DNA of 64,000 bases from NCBI GenBank assembly GCA_034522495.1, contig JAXHLG010000002.1, forward strand, positions 620,001 through 684,000, written 5' to 3'. Below, in pieces: positions 25,840 to 34,590 of this stretch (positions are counted from its first letter, which is position 1; the number at the start of each line of letters is the position of its first letter). A model generated the notes under the pieces. That model searched no databases. It had not been told where the DNA came from and worked only from the letters and a program-made list of their open reading frames with translations. The DNA is from JAXHLG01 sp034522495. Lineage in GTDB: Bacteria > Patescibacteriota > Minisyncoccia > Moranbacterales > DUUL01. The translations under genes were made by a program, and so were the position numbers.

Positions 25840-26094
25840 ATGTCTAGCAAGGTTTTTAAGCTTGATCTGCATCCGATTTATAACAAGGGTGATCTTATAG
25901 ATCAAGAATTGGAAAGTGCGGTGGAGCAAGCGCAGGAGAAGAAGCTGAAAGAGCTGGAGATTATTTGCGGTAAGGGAAGCGGCCAGCTGAAGAAGCGGGT
26001 TTTGAGGTTTTTGGACCGGAAAGATATCTGGGAGAAGTACAGCCGCCTCAAAAAAGACCCCGGCAACTCCGGCCGGATTTTTGTGTATTTTTGA
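25840..26094 (+). CDS. Smr domain protein
   Basis: An 84-residue stand-alone Smr (small MutS-related) domain: LDLHPIYNKGDLIDQELES carries the DLH motif, followed by LEIICGKGSGQLKKRVLRFL (GxGxG-like loop, typical HGKGxG here CGKGSG) and GRIFVYF at the end. Smr domains nick or bind branched DNA, and related small proteins take part in ribosome rescue. The expected HGKG His is replaced by Cys here. It lies alone between spacers. DNA or RNA nuclease activity is plausible but uncertain. Confidence 0.8.
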   Translation: MSSKVFKLDLHPIYNKGDLIDQELESAVEQAQEKKLKELEIICGKGSGQLKKRVLRFLDRKDIWEKYSRLKKDPGNSGRIFVYF

Positions 26095-26239
26095 TAAAAA
26101 AAGCGGTTTTTCTTTTTGCGGGGTTAAAAAAATGTTATGATTCTAGTGAACTTTTAAAAAAGGGGATGAATGAGCTTCCAATAAGGAAGGGAAATTGAAA
26201 TAAGAATATAAATATTTTTTTACGAAAACTATCAGGGTT

Positions 26240-26635
26240 TTGATCTTGGAGGATGATTTGAAGGCATGCCAGGCAATCTTGAAGGCGCTGGAGGAGTTGG
26301 AATTTGAGGCGATAAAAAAGGGGGTTGAACTTTCGGCGCTGGTTTTGCAGGAGTGTGTTTTTGTGGAGGAGTTTGTGAACCAACGGGATTGGACCGGCGA
26401 AGAAATTGTTTTTTTGGACCGGGAAGCGGACAAGGGTCAAGCCGGAAGTTTTCATGATTTGGACTTTGAAAAGTTTGACAAAGACAGAATCATCTCCATC
26501 TCCTCCGTTCCGGATTTCAATGAAGACGCCAGGAAGCAGGGAATTCATCGGGTGGTTCAAAAAGATTTTACTAAGATGGATGAGTTTGAGGAGAAGATTG
26601 AGGAGGAATTGCGGGGTATTCTAAATATTACTTAA
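26240..26635 (+). CDS. Receiver-like domain protein (stand-alone), unusual start
   Basis: A roughly 131-residue protein. MILEDDLKACQAILKALEEL resembles the start of a response-regulator receiver; EIVFLDREADK supplies a possible phospho-acceptor Asp, SISSVPDF the conserved Ser/Thr and VVQKDF the conserved Lys. No output domain or kinase gene is nearby. The frame from a stop at 26201 includes TKTIRV directly before the TTG at 26240, so beta-strand 1 actually begins upstream of any ATG/GTG/TTG; an ATC at 26231 may be the start. Acid residues are less regular than in classical receivers, so phosphorylation is uncertain. Confidence 0.5.
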   Translation: MILEDDLKACQAILKALEELEFEAIKKGVELSALVLQECVFVEEFVNQRDWTGEEIVFLDREADKGQAGSFHDLDFEKFDKDRIISISSVPDFNEDARKQGIHRVVQKDFTKMDEFEEKIEEELRGILNIT

Positions 26636-26735
26636 AAACATGGCAAGACAATCTTCGATTGCCAAAAAATCCAAAAAATACACGCAGGAATTATCATTAT
26701 GGGAAATATAAGATTACTTTTTTAAAAACACCCAG

Positions 26736-27341
26736 ATGACCAAATATATATTGCATGGAGGAAAAACGACATTGAGAAATAAGCGAAACAGAAGGTTTTT
26801 TGCTGAAATCGAAAAAAGCCTTGATAACGGGGATATTTTATTGATGTGCTACTTCGCTCCTTCTGTGAAAAGCTATTACAGCGAAGAAGAAAAGTATGAA
26901 AATGGAGTTAAGTTGTTTCAAAACTACATAAGAAAGAATATTGACTATATTCCCGCAAATAGAAAAGAATTTATAAGTCAGCTCAAAAAAGCTGACGCGG
27001 TATATATTCACGGAGGAGGAACCGAGGAGCTTTATCGAGACCTCGAAAAACAACAGTCCGAATTTGAAAAAGAAATAATGAATAAAAAGTTAGTAGTTGG
27101 AAGTTCCGCCGGAGCTTATGTTTTGGCAGAATATTCAATTGATTATGCTGGAGAGAGTAAGCCGGTGAGACGATTTGGAATTTTGCCCATCAAAATACAT
27201 TGCCACTTTGAAGAAAAAAACAGGAAATCCTTGGAAGAAAAATTCAAACAAGTTGATCCCGAGGATAAATTGGAAACGGTTTTCTTGAAGGATGGGGAGA
27301 TGAAAGTTAATGAAAAACGAGACAAAAAAGCTTGCTGGTGA
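26736..27341 (+). CDS. S51-type serine peptidase-like protein (PepE family)
   Basis: A 201-residue protein of the peptidase E/cyanophycinase superfamily. VYIHGGGTEELYRDL (about residues 88-102) is the oxyanion-loop signature and VVGSSAGAYVLAEYS (about residues 119-133) has the nucleophile Ser in the GxSAG elbow. A His (IKIHCHFEE) about 35 residues later fits the catalytic His. PepE cleaves Asp-X dipeptides in the cytoplasm; substrate here is unknown. Length is slightly short and the C-terminal end is basic. Confidence 0.8.
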   Translation: MTKYILHGGKTTLRNKRNRRFFAEIEKSLDNGDILLMCYFAPSVKSYYSEEEKYENGVKLFQNYIRKNIDYIPANRKEFISQLKKADAVYIHGGGTEELYRDLEKQQSEFEKEIMNKKLVVGSSAGAYVLAEYSIDYAGESKPVRRFGILPIKIHCHFEEKNRKSLEEKFKQVDPEDKLETVFLKDGEMKVNEKRDKKACW

Positions 27342-27378
27342 TGAGGTTTTGTAAATTATTTATAATTAAAAAAGAAAA

Positions 27379-27675
27379 ATGAAAGAAAAAATTGAAAAAA
27401 TGAGAATTCCTGATGAGGACGCAGGCAATTGGATCAACACCTTGCGAGAATCGGGTTTTTCTCAAGACGAAATTGATGAAGCTATGGTTATGCTTAATGA
27501 TGAATATGCCAATTTAAAACCCGAAATCTATGAAGAAAATATTGAAAAGATGGCGGGAAAAGAATTTAAAGCAATCAAAAGAAAAATTGAAATGGAAAGA
27601 GGAGCTTCTTTAAATTTAGAGCAAAGAGAGGTTTTATGGAGTTTAGTCAAAAGCAAACTGAAAGAAAAGCTTTAA
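27379..27675 (+). CDS. Hypothetical helical protein (98 aa)
   Basis: A 98-residue charged, helical protein (RIPDEDAGNWINTLRESGFS, DEIDEAMVMLNDEY). No domain recognised. It begins 37 bases after the S51 gene. TATAAT at 27361-27366 lies 12 bases before the ATG, so it could have its own promoter and a very short leader. Confidence 0.5.
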   Translation: MKEKIEKMRIPDEDAGNWINTLRESGFSQDEIDEAMVMLNDEYANLKPEIYEENIEKMAGKEFKAIKRKIEMERGASLNLEQREVLWSLVKSKLKEKL

Positions 27676-27794
27676 TAAAGACATCTCAGTAGTGAAATTA
27701 AAAAGGGAGCAGGGGATTTTTATAAACTATTCTTTAATTTAGTCAGTTATACTGAAACCAATCAACAATTATGATATAATAACTAAAAAAGAAA

Positions 27795-30050
27795 ATGAAA
27801 GAAAAAGATAATTATAAAATCAATTTAAGCCAATACAACAAAAACGATCTTGCATCATCGCAACAAAAGATTAATTTTAAAAAAAAGTTATGGAATAGGA
27901 TGACAAAAAGTAATTCATGCTGGGCAAGAGGTGCAAAACTTGGATTTATGGCTTTTGTTGGTTTTTTATTAACTTGCATCGTTGGCGGTATCGTTATTCC
28001 TCTTTATGGTGCCTTTGGAATTATTTTTTATTCTGAATTTATACTATTTCTTACAGAAAATGTTATAGACGATGACTTGCTGGTTGAAACAGGAGGAGGG
28101 CTTATTGCTTTTTCTGTAATAAATTTGGGCGGGACCATATTTTCATTTTTTATATTTACTTTAATCGGAGCGTTTATTGGTTCTTTTTTTGATTTTTTCA
28201 GAAAAAGTTTTTTTCCAGCGGTATTGATTGTAATATTTGGAATAATGGTTTTATCATTTTTTCTAATTGCCAGGTTTGTGGATTCACCCTTACGTTGTCA
28301 CTTATTGAGGCAACCCCTATCTAAGGATCCGAGAAGTGAGTGTTTTCTTAATTATGTTAAAAATAATAAAGATGTCACTGACGCTACATATTGCAAATAT
28401 ATAAACAAAAATAGTTTTTTTACCTATGATTCATCCGGCAATTTTGTAGATCACAGCCCTAAAAAAAAATGTATTGAAATTATAGAAGGTAGGAAGAATT
28501 ACAACGAATTAATTGGCGATTCATCAACAAAAAAAATCAGAAATAATAAAAAATACGAAAAAAACAGTGTATCCATTCACTATGATCCAAGAATGTATAA
28601 AATTAAGGATACTTCTCAAGACTTGGGCAATTCAGGATACAAAGAAGTGAAACTGAAGATCCGCAGGAGAGACGGAGCTAATTTTAGAGACTGGGGAGAG
28701 ATAATATATCAGAGAAACAATGAAAGAACTAATTATTCATCGAATCTGGAAACGGAAGAAGTAAGTTATACTATGGACATAAAAGAGAAGAAAATTTTAA
28801 CTGAAACAGATAGGCAAGATGATATTGAATTGAACGGCATTAACTACAGAAAATGGGCAGAGGAAAAACGCATTATCTCCAGCGGGAAGCTTTTCAATGA
28901 TCACAGATTCCATAAGTACCAATGCAAATATAGTCCATATGAGGCAATATCAGCCGAAATAAAAGACATTAACAAAGAAAATTTAGACGAGGAATTTGAA
29001 GAGATTTTAAAAACCTTGACGATTGAAAACAGCAAGAGACAAGAATTGGAAAGAAGGTCTGAGATAAAGAGTCAATTTGAGGATCAATATATTAAAATAA
29101 GACACCCTTCTAATTATGAATTTGTAGTAAAGAGTGATTATACTGGTGAATACAAGGCACCGGCGCCATTGATAAACTATGCTTTAATGTCCAAAAACGG
29201 CCAATTTGATTTAGTAAGACTTAATATATATAAAAAGAAAGAAAAAACAAAATCTGTTAGGGAAACTTTTGATTTTTTCCAAAAGCAAAAGCAGCATGAT
29301 CATCCTGGAGAATTTGATAAAATTTACAAGAAAACGAAGTATGATTTAGTGGAATTCAACAACGTTCCCTTTATCAGAGAAGAACGGCTCCATGGAAATT
29401 CTTTAATTTCTTACCAAACAAGCATAGGTAAGTATGAAATATCATTTACAACTCATTATATTGATAATTTTACTAATCAAATAATTGAGGAGATGCTAAA
29501 AACTTTGAAATTAAAATTAAGTAATTCCCGGCCAGAAAAAGAAGATAATGTTTCGAGTGGAAAAATCGGATCGGAATTTAGCAGTTGGCAAATTTATCCA
29601 GTATATGAAAGCGGTGAAGCGAAAATATCTCTTAAATTTCCAACTGCCTGGAATCTTAAAAATATTAATAAATCCACCAAGAAAATCATCCCCGGAGAAC
29701 AGGTTAATTGTGGTAATCCTTGGGGAGGAGGGGAGATATGCTTGGATCAAATTGAATTAAAATATTATAAAAATGAAAATAATTTGAGCTTAAATGAATT
29801 ATTTCGTGATAGTTTTGGGTGGGAAAAGGGTCTGGGGTATACTAAGATAGAGAATATTAAAATAAACAATAATTCCGTATTCAGAGTCGAACTAGACAAT
29901 CCTCATGATGGCGAGAAAGATCCCTCGATTTGGATTCCAATTGATTCCGGTTTCTATAAAATAGCTGGAAATCATTTAAACAATCGGCAGGAAAAATTAT
30001 TGGAAGATATTTTTGAAAGTATAAAAATAGAAAATAACACCCGGCTGTGA
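27795..30050 (+). CDS. Large membrane protein with three repeated extracytoplasmic modules
   Basis: A 751-residue protein. After a short cytoplasmic N terminus there are about four hydrophobic segments (residues about 50-160), then a large hydrophilic part. That part seems to hold three repeated units, each ending in a similar helix: FEEILKTLTIEN near residue 400, IEEMLKTLKLKL near 562 and LEDIFESIKIEN near 735, and each beginning with a strand such as VSIHYDPRMYKI, IKIRHPSNYEFVV and ISLKFPTAWNLK. This is the pattern of PsbP/Mog1-like domains, though the match is by eye. A surface or transport accessory role is possible. TATAAT at 27775-27780 lies 14 bases before the ATG. Confidence 0.65.
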   Translation: MKEKDNYKINLSQYNKNDLASSQQKINFKKKLWNRMTKSNSCWARGAKLGFMAFVGFLLTCIVGGIVIPLYGAFGIIFYSEFILFLTENVIDDDLLVETGGGLIAFSVINLGGTIFSFFIFTLIGAFIGSFFDFFRKSFFPAVLIVIFGIMVLSFFLIARFVDSPLRCHLLRQPLSKDPRSECFLNYVKNNKDVTDATYCKYINKNSFFTYDSSGNFVDHSPKKKCIEIIEGRKNYNELIGDSSTKKIRNNKKYEKNSVSIHYDPRMYKIKDTSQDLGNSGYKEVKLKIRRRDGANFRDWGEIIYQRNNERTNYSSNLETEEVSYTMDIKEKKILTETDRQDDIELNGINYRKWAEEKRIISSGKLFNDHRFHKYQCKYSPYEAISAEIKDINKENLDEEFEEILKTLTIENSKRQELERRSEIKSQFEDQYIKIRHPSNYEFVVKSDYTGEYKAPAPLINYALMSKNGQFDLVRLNIYKKKEKTKSVRETFDFFQKQKQHDHPGEFDKIYKKTKYDLVEFNNVPFIREERLHGNSLISYQTSIGKYEISFTTHYIDNFTNQIIEEMLKTLKLKLSNSRPEKEDNVSSGKIGSEFSSWQIYPVYESGEAKISLKFPTAWNLKNINKSTKKIIPGEQVNCGNPWGGGEICLDQIELKYYKNENNLSLNELFRDSFGWEKGLGYTKIENIKINNNSVFRVELDNPHDGEKDPSIWIPIDSGFYKIAGNHLNNRQEKLLEDIFESIKIENNTRL

Positions 30051-30143
30051 AAGTTGCTTTGTTTGATTTACATTGTAGGCTTGAATATACCATGGTGTAT
30101 TCAAGTGATTGAAATAAAAAATAATATTTTAACTTAATTTTAT

Positions 30144-30533
30144 ATGCACTCACTAATTTTTCTTTTCGGGTTTGGTGTGGGGGTAGCGGTAGCTTGGTTC
30201 TTTATGCGGGAGACAATGGAGAGGCACAGGATAGAAACGGATCGGATGGAGAAAGAAAAGCAGGAGGAGGAAGAAATTGCCAAAGGGTTGGAAGGGTTTA
30301 ACGAAGAAGTGCAGAAGAGGATTGAAGGCCGCAAGGCCAAGATTATTCATGAGATTCAGCAAGCCGGCGATGTGCAAAACCAGGAGGTGGCGGATATGCT
30401 GGATGTCTCTTCCCGCACCGCTTTGCGGTATTTGTCCGAGCTGGAGAAAGAAGGCAAAATAAAGCAAGTGGAGAAATTCGGCCGAAATGTCCGGTATGAA
30501 CTCAGGAAGAAAGAATTAAACCCGTCAAACTAG
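30144..30533 (+). CDS. Membrane-anchored helix-turn-helix protein
   Basis: A 129-residue protein with a single N-terminal TM (SLIFLFGFGVGVAVAWFF), a charged coiled-coil region (KEKQEEEEIAKGLEGFNEE) and a DeoR/winged-helix-like C-terminal part: KIIHEIQQAGDVQNQEVADM then LDVSSRTALRYLSELEKEG. This is a one-component layout in which the DNA-binding domain is tethered to the membrane. Target unknown. Its stop codon lies inside the terminator stem. Confidence 0.75.
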   Translation: MHSLIFLFGFGVGVAVAWFFMRETMERHRIETDRMEKEKQEEEEIAKGLEGFNEEVQKRIEGRKAKIIHEIQQAGDVQNQEVADMLDVSSRTALRYLSELEKEGKIKQVEKFGRNVRYELRKKELNPSN

Positions 30534-30556
30534 TGTTTGTCGGGTTTAATTTTAAT
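30515..30556 (+). terminator. Terminator overlapping the end of the HTH gene
   Basis: ATTAAACCCGTCAAAC pairs with GTTTGTCGGGTTTAAT (15 of 16 positions), then a T-rich stretch TTTTAAT. The same stem core (AAACCCG ACA) occurs at 9751 and 6240. Confidence 0.75.
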
Positions 30557-30624
30557 AGCGGGAGGACGCTTAACTGATATTACGCACATACTTTTTTAGT
30601 TTAATGCGAATGCCTGAGATTAGC

Positions 30625-30666
30625 CCTGAAGTTCGACTTCTGCGTCCGCAGAATTCGAACTTCAGA
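30625..30666. repeat. Hairpin repeat family D, copy 2
   Basis: The stem and loop bases match 25752-25793 at nearly all positions, and the upstream TTTTTTAGTTTAATGCGAAT flank also matches. Intergenic, before the DUF2779 gene. Confidence 0.85.
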
Positions 30667-30729
30667 TTTTCCTTCAAAATAGCTAATTCAACAGAACCGC
30701 GTAACATAAATACTTAAAATAATGAAATT

Positions 30730-32220
30730 ATGAAAATGCTAACCAAATCAAATTTTCTGAAATTTTGGCAATGCCCGAAAGCTCTATGGCTCAGTGTGTA
30801 TAGAAAAGATTTGAAGCCGGAGGTTGATGAGAATAAGCAGGCGATTTTTGATGCCGGCTATGAGGTAGAGAAGTATGCTTACCGGCTGTTTCCGCAAGGC
30901 GAGAGGGTTGCAGAAGAGCAAAATAGCGATATCGGCCAAGAGATTGGGAGGACTAAGAAGATGATTGAGAGCAAGAAACCGGTTATTTTCCAACCGGTCT
31001 TTTCCGCTGGAGGATTGTTTTGCCGATGCGACATTTTGGAATATGACAAGACTAGGCAAGTTTGGAATATTTGTGAAGTCAAAAATTCCACAAAGCCGAA
31101 AAAGATCCACTACTTTGATTTGGCTTTTCAAAAAATTTGTTTGGAAAAGGCCGGCTTGAAAGTGGGCGATTTGAAGTTGATCCATGTTAACAATAATTAT
31201 ATCAAAGACGGCGAAATTGAGCCCGGGGAACTGCTGAAAAGTAAAGATGTTTCCACCAAAGCGCTTCAAGCAGAAGAAGAAGCAAGAGAGATAATCAGGC
31301 AAGCCTTTGATCTGCTCAAGCAAGAAAAGGAACCGGAAGTTCGAATCCTCCGCCAATGCCGCAATCCATATGAGTGCGACTTTGTAGATTATTGCTTGGG
31401 CGAAGTTGATGCTGATTCTATCTATGCTATTGCCAGCGCCTTGGGAGTTAAGAAGTTAAAAGAGCTGCTGGACGGGGAAGTGTTTAAAGTTCAAGACATC
31501 CCGGATGAGATGCTGGATAAAAAGAAACTTTTGCTGCATAAGGGGTTGGTTAAAAACGACGGCGTCCACAAGGAAAAGGAAAATATCAAAAATGAGTTAA
31601 GCAAGTTGGAATACCCGTTTTATTTTTTGGATTATGAAACCTTCAGTCCGGCCATCCCGATGTTTGACGGGTATCGGCCGTATCAGCGGATAGTTTTCCA
31701 ATATTCTTTGCACATTCAAAGAGAGTCGGGCGGAGAACTGGATCATCACGAATTTTTGGCAAAGGAGTTAAAAGACCCCACTCGGGAGCTTTCCCGGAGC
31801 TTGCAAGAAAAGATTGACAAGAAAGGCAGTTTTGTGGTTTGGTTCGCTGATTTCGAGAAAGGGTGCAATCGGGAAATGGGGGAGAGATATCCCGAATTTA
31901 AAGAATTTTATCAAAATATTAACGATAGAATATATGATTTGATGGATGTTTTCAAGAATGGCTACTACGCTCACAAAGAATTTCGAGCCAGCGCTTCATT
32001 GAAAAACGTTTTGCCGGTGATGGCGCCGGAGCTTTCCTACAAGGACTTGGATATCCAGGAGGGCGGCAGCGCTTCCAATCGGTGGGCAAAAATGATACAA
32101 TCAGATACAAGCGGGGAAGAGAGGGAAAAGATATATCAAGATCTCCTAAAATACTGCCGGCTGGACACCTTGGCAATGGTGAGGATTTTGGAGGAGTTGG
32201 AAAAAGAAGTTGAAAAGTAA
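30730..32220 (+). CDS. DUF2779/RecB-like nuclease-fold protein
   Basis: A 496-residue protein. The N-terminal half starts TKSNFLKFWQCPKALWLS, a Cas4/RecB-type opening with a Cys, and CRNPYECDFVDYC near residue 214 gives further cysteines of a possible Fe-S-type cluster. The second half has FYFLDYETFSPAIPMFDG (around residue 298) and a late TLAMVRILEELE, resembling the DEDD-like exonuclease core of DUF2779 proteins. Such proteins are linked to DNA repair and phage defence neighbourhoods. Catalytic detail is inferred from family resemblance. It precedes the RhuM-Fic gene by 10 bases. Confidence 0.75.
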   Translation: MKMLTKSNFLKFWQCPKALWLSVYRKDLKPEVDENKQAIFDAGYEVEKYAYRLFPQGERVAEEQNSDIGQEIGRTKKMIESKKPVIFQPVFSAGGLFCRCDILEYDKTRQVWNICEVKNSTKPKKIHYFDLAFQKICLEKAGLKVGDLKLIHVNNNYIKDGEIEPGELLKSKDVSTKALQAEEEAREIIRQAFDLLKQEKEPEVRILRQCRNPYECDFVDYCLGEVDADSIYAIASALGVKKLKELLDGEVFKVQDIPDEMLDKKKLLLHKGLVKNDGVHKEKENIKNELSKLEYPFYFLDYETFSPAIPMFDGYRPYQRIVFQYSLHIQRESGGELDHHEFLAKELKDPTRELSRSLQEKIDKKGSFVVWFADFEKGCNREMGERYPEFKEFYQNINDRIYDLMDVFKNGYYAHKEFRASASLKNVLPVMAPELSYKDLDIQEGGSASNRWAKMIQSDTSGEEREKIYQDLLKYCRLDTLAMVRILEELEKEVEK

Positions 32221-32230
32221 AACATAAAAT

Positions 32231-33214
32231 ATGGAAAACAAAGGAGAAGTCAAGATTTTCAAACCAACAGGAGGGGAGGTCGAATTGCAAGTGCGTTTTG
32301 AGGGCGAAACGGTTTGGCTGAGACAGTCTCAAATTGCAGAGCTTTTCGGAACCAAGAGACCTGCTATAACCAAACATCTTAATAATATCTTTAAAGCCGG
32401 CGAACTTGATAGAAATTCAGTATGTTCCGTTTTGGAACATACTGCGGAAGATGGCAAAAAATACAAAACGCAATTTTATAATCTTGACGCGATAATCTCA
32501 GTTGGATACAGAGTTAACTCCAAGAGGGCGACTCAATTTAGAATTTGGGCAACAAGTGTTCTAAAAAAGTACCTTCTCCAGGGCTACGCGATTAACGAGC
32601 AAAGGCTTGCTGAAACCAAGAAAAATTTCCATCGGCTTCAAGAAACCATAAATTTTCTTCAGAAAAATTCCAAAAAGGAACAGCTTCAAGGGAAAGAATC
32701 TGATATATTGGACCTTTTGGCTGATTATTCCAAGACACTCAGTTTGTTGGAGAATTATGATAAAGAACAAATTGGCAAGGTAAGGGGAAGCAAGAGCTGC
32801 TTCATCTTAAATTATGAGGATTGTCGAAGAATTGTTGCCAGCATCAAGACGGATTTGTTAAGCAAGCAGCAAGCCGGCGAATTTTTTGGCAAGGAATCCG
32901 GAAAAAAGTTGGAAGCGGTCATCAAGGGAATATATCAGACGTTTTCCAAAAAAGAACTGTACCCGTCCATAGAAAAGAAGGCTTCGCACTTGCTTTATCT
33001 GATCATCAAAGATCACCCTTTCATAGACGGCAATAAAAGAATTGCTTCCTTCTTGTTTGTATATTTTTTAGATAAGAATAATTATTTGTATAGGGGAAAC
33101 GGAGAAAAGAAAATCAACGACAATGCCTTGACCGCCATTGCCTTGCTAACCGCTGAGAGCAAGCCAACTGAAAAGGACAACTTAATCGCTTTAATTGAAC
33201 AGCTTTTGGTTTGA
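32231..33214 (+). CDS. RhuM-Fic (death-on-curing type) fusion protein
   Basis: A 327-residue protein joining two domains. Residues about 15-130 match the RhuM N-terminal part: VRFEGETVWLRQSQIAELFG, FYNLDAIISVGYRV and RIWATSVLKKYLLQGY. Residues about 190-325 hold a Fic domain with HPFIDGNKRIASFLF at about 259-273, matching the HPFxDGNKR catalytic loop (AMP or phosphate transfer to proteins). The central part is a coiled coil. Its N-terminal half resembles the rhuM gene at 15667. It follows the DUF2779 gene by 10 bases. Fic/Doc domains act as toxins or modifiers; the target is unknown. Confidence 0.85.
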   Translation: MENKGEVKIFKPTGGEVELQVRFEGETVWLRQSQIAELFGTKRPAITKHLNNIFKAGELDRNSVCSVLEHTAEDGKKYKTQFYNLDAIISVGYRVNSKRATQFRIWATSVLKKYLLQGYAINEQRLAETKKNFHRLQETINFLQKNSKKEQLQGKESDILDLLADYSKTLSLLENYDKEQIGKVRGSKSCFILNYEDCRRIVASIKTDLLSKQQAGEFFGKESGKKLEAVIKGIYQTFSKKELYPSIEKKASHLLYLIIKDHPFIDGNKRIASFLFVYFLDKNNYLYRGNGEKKINDNALTAIALLTAESKPTEKDNLIALIEQLLV

Positions 33215-33240
33215 TGTTTTAACAATGATGCTAAAATAAA

Positions 33241-33486
33241 ATGGCTTATAACGTTTGGAAAATATTTGTTAGCGGGATCGGTATATTGGCAGTTGCCATG
33301 GTTGTTAATTTTTTGGCCGATTTCCTGGGCTTGGAAACTTGGTACAGTTTTATAGCCAAGATCCGGGAAAAGGGGTTTGGGGATGTTCTGAAGGCCAAGT
33401 GGCAGCATCTACTGTTTTTGTTTTTTGTTTATCCGTTTGTTCTCGGGCTTGCTGGGTATTGGACGCTTAGGCGGTTTAAAGAATAA
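33241..33486 (+). CDS. Small two-TM membrane protein
   Basis: An 81-residue protein with two hydrophobic stretches (residues about 8-28 and 55-75), a short amphipathic linker (FIAKIREKGFGDVLKAKW) and a basic end. No family recognised. It starts 26 bases after the RhuM-Fic gene on the same strand. Confidence 0.55.
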   Translation: MAYNVWKIFVSGIGILAVAMVVNFLADFLGLETWYSFIAKIREKGFGDVLKAKWQHLLFLFFVYPFVLGLAGYWTLRRFKE

Positions 33487-33633
33487 ATTAAAGGGTGTGT
33501 GGATGCTCTTATTAGCTTCTGTTTTGGAGGTTTTGTCTCATTGAGGAGGCTAAACCCCTACTCGAAGTGGTTAGTTTTAAACAAGGGTGCTTAATATCAA
33601 TCAGTAATATAAAAATTAAAACTTGATTCAATT

Positions 33634-34428
33634 ATGGAAAAAGTTTCTCAAATTAAGGCGGAGGAAAAGGATTTGGCTGATTCCGTGAAAGAAGCGGCGC
33701 AGGCGCAGGGAGGATGGGGAAAATTTATTCAGAAAGGGGATAGGGTGCTTGTGAAACCCAATTGCAACACCGCCGATAAGTATCCCGGTTCTACCGATAT
33801 AGATTTTTTACAAGAGGTGGTGAAGCAAATTTTGGAAATGGATCCTCAAGAGGTCTTGGTGGGAGATTCTTCCACTATGATGGCCAACACGGAAAACATT
33901 CTTCAAGAAAAGGGAGTTTATGATCTGGAAAAAATTAATGAAAGAGTAAGAGTGGTTAATTTTGATAAGGGCAACTGGGTGAAGCAGTCTTTGCCGCAAG
34001 GGCAATACCTCAGCAAGGTTTCCGTGCCGGAGATTTTGGGACAAGTGGATAAAATGATATTCCTGCCTTGTTTGAAGACTCATTTTTTGGCTCATTACAC
34101 CGGAGCTTTGAAGTTAGCGGTGGGACTGATGCGTCCCCGGGAAAGATTGTCTCTTCACGCCGCGCATCTTCAAGAAAAGGTGGCTGAGATTAATTTGGCC
34201 GTGAAACCGGATTTAAACATTATGGACGCCAGAACTTGTTTTGTAAGCAAAGGACCTACGAAAGGGCCCCGGGAGCATCCCGGGCTTATTCTTGCCTCTG
34301 CTTGCAGGACTGCCTTGGACATAGAAGGGATCAAGATAATCCAACGCTATACCGGCAATTCTCTGGCAGACATCGAGCCCCGAGAGCTACCCCAGATTAA
34401 AAGAGCCTTGGAACTGGGAATAGAATAA
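33634..34428 (+). CDS. DUF362 domain protein
   Basis: A 264-residue protein of the DUF362 family. VLVKPNCNTADKYPGSTDID near residues 44-63, then EVLVGDSSTMMANTENI (about residues 73-89), LPCLKTHFLAHYTGALKLAVG (about residues 143-160) and ILASACRTALDIEG near 220 are the conserved blocks. DUF362 proteins often carry iron-sulphur domains; none of the usual Cys clusters is seen here. The function is unknown. Next to it lies a perfect palindrome. Confidence 0.75.
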   Translation: MEKVSQIKAEEKDLADSVKEAAQAQGGWGKFIQKGDRVLVKPNCNTADKYPGSTDIDFLQEVVKQILEMDPQEVLVGDSSTMMANTENILQEKGVYDLEKINERVRVVNFDKGNWVKQSLPQGQYLSKVSVPEILGQVDKMIFLPCLKTHFLAHYTGALKLAVGLMRPRERLSLHAAHLQEKVAEINLAVKPDLNIMDARTCFVSKGPTKGPREHPGLILASACRTALDIEGIKIIQRYTGNSLADIEPRELPQIKRALELGIE

Positions 34429-34446
34429 ATAACTGATCTTCTTCAT

Positions 34447-34498
34447 TCCTAACACACCTTCAAGGTGTGATTAATCACACCTTGAAGGTGTGTTAGGA
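34447..34498. repeat. 52-bp perfect palindrome
   Basis: TCCTAACACACC... to ...GGTGTGTTAGGA is fully self-complementary over 52 bases with centre at TTAA. The half-unit AAGGTGTGTTAGGATA is then repeated once directly after it (about 34500-34515). It lies between the DUF362 and the next gene, with no T tract. Confidence 0.9.
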
Positions 34499-34590
34499 TA
34501 AGGTGTGTTAGGATAAGTGTTGGGATAATATTTTGGAATCAAGCTTCTTACATATCAGCGTTACATTAGTAAATAAATTATCTATAACAC

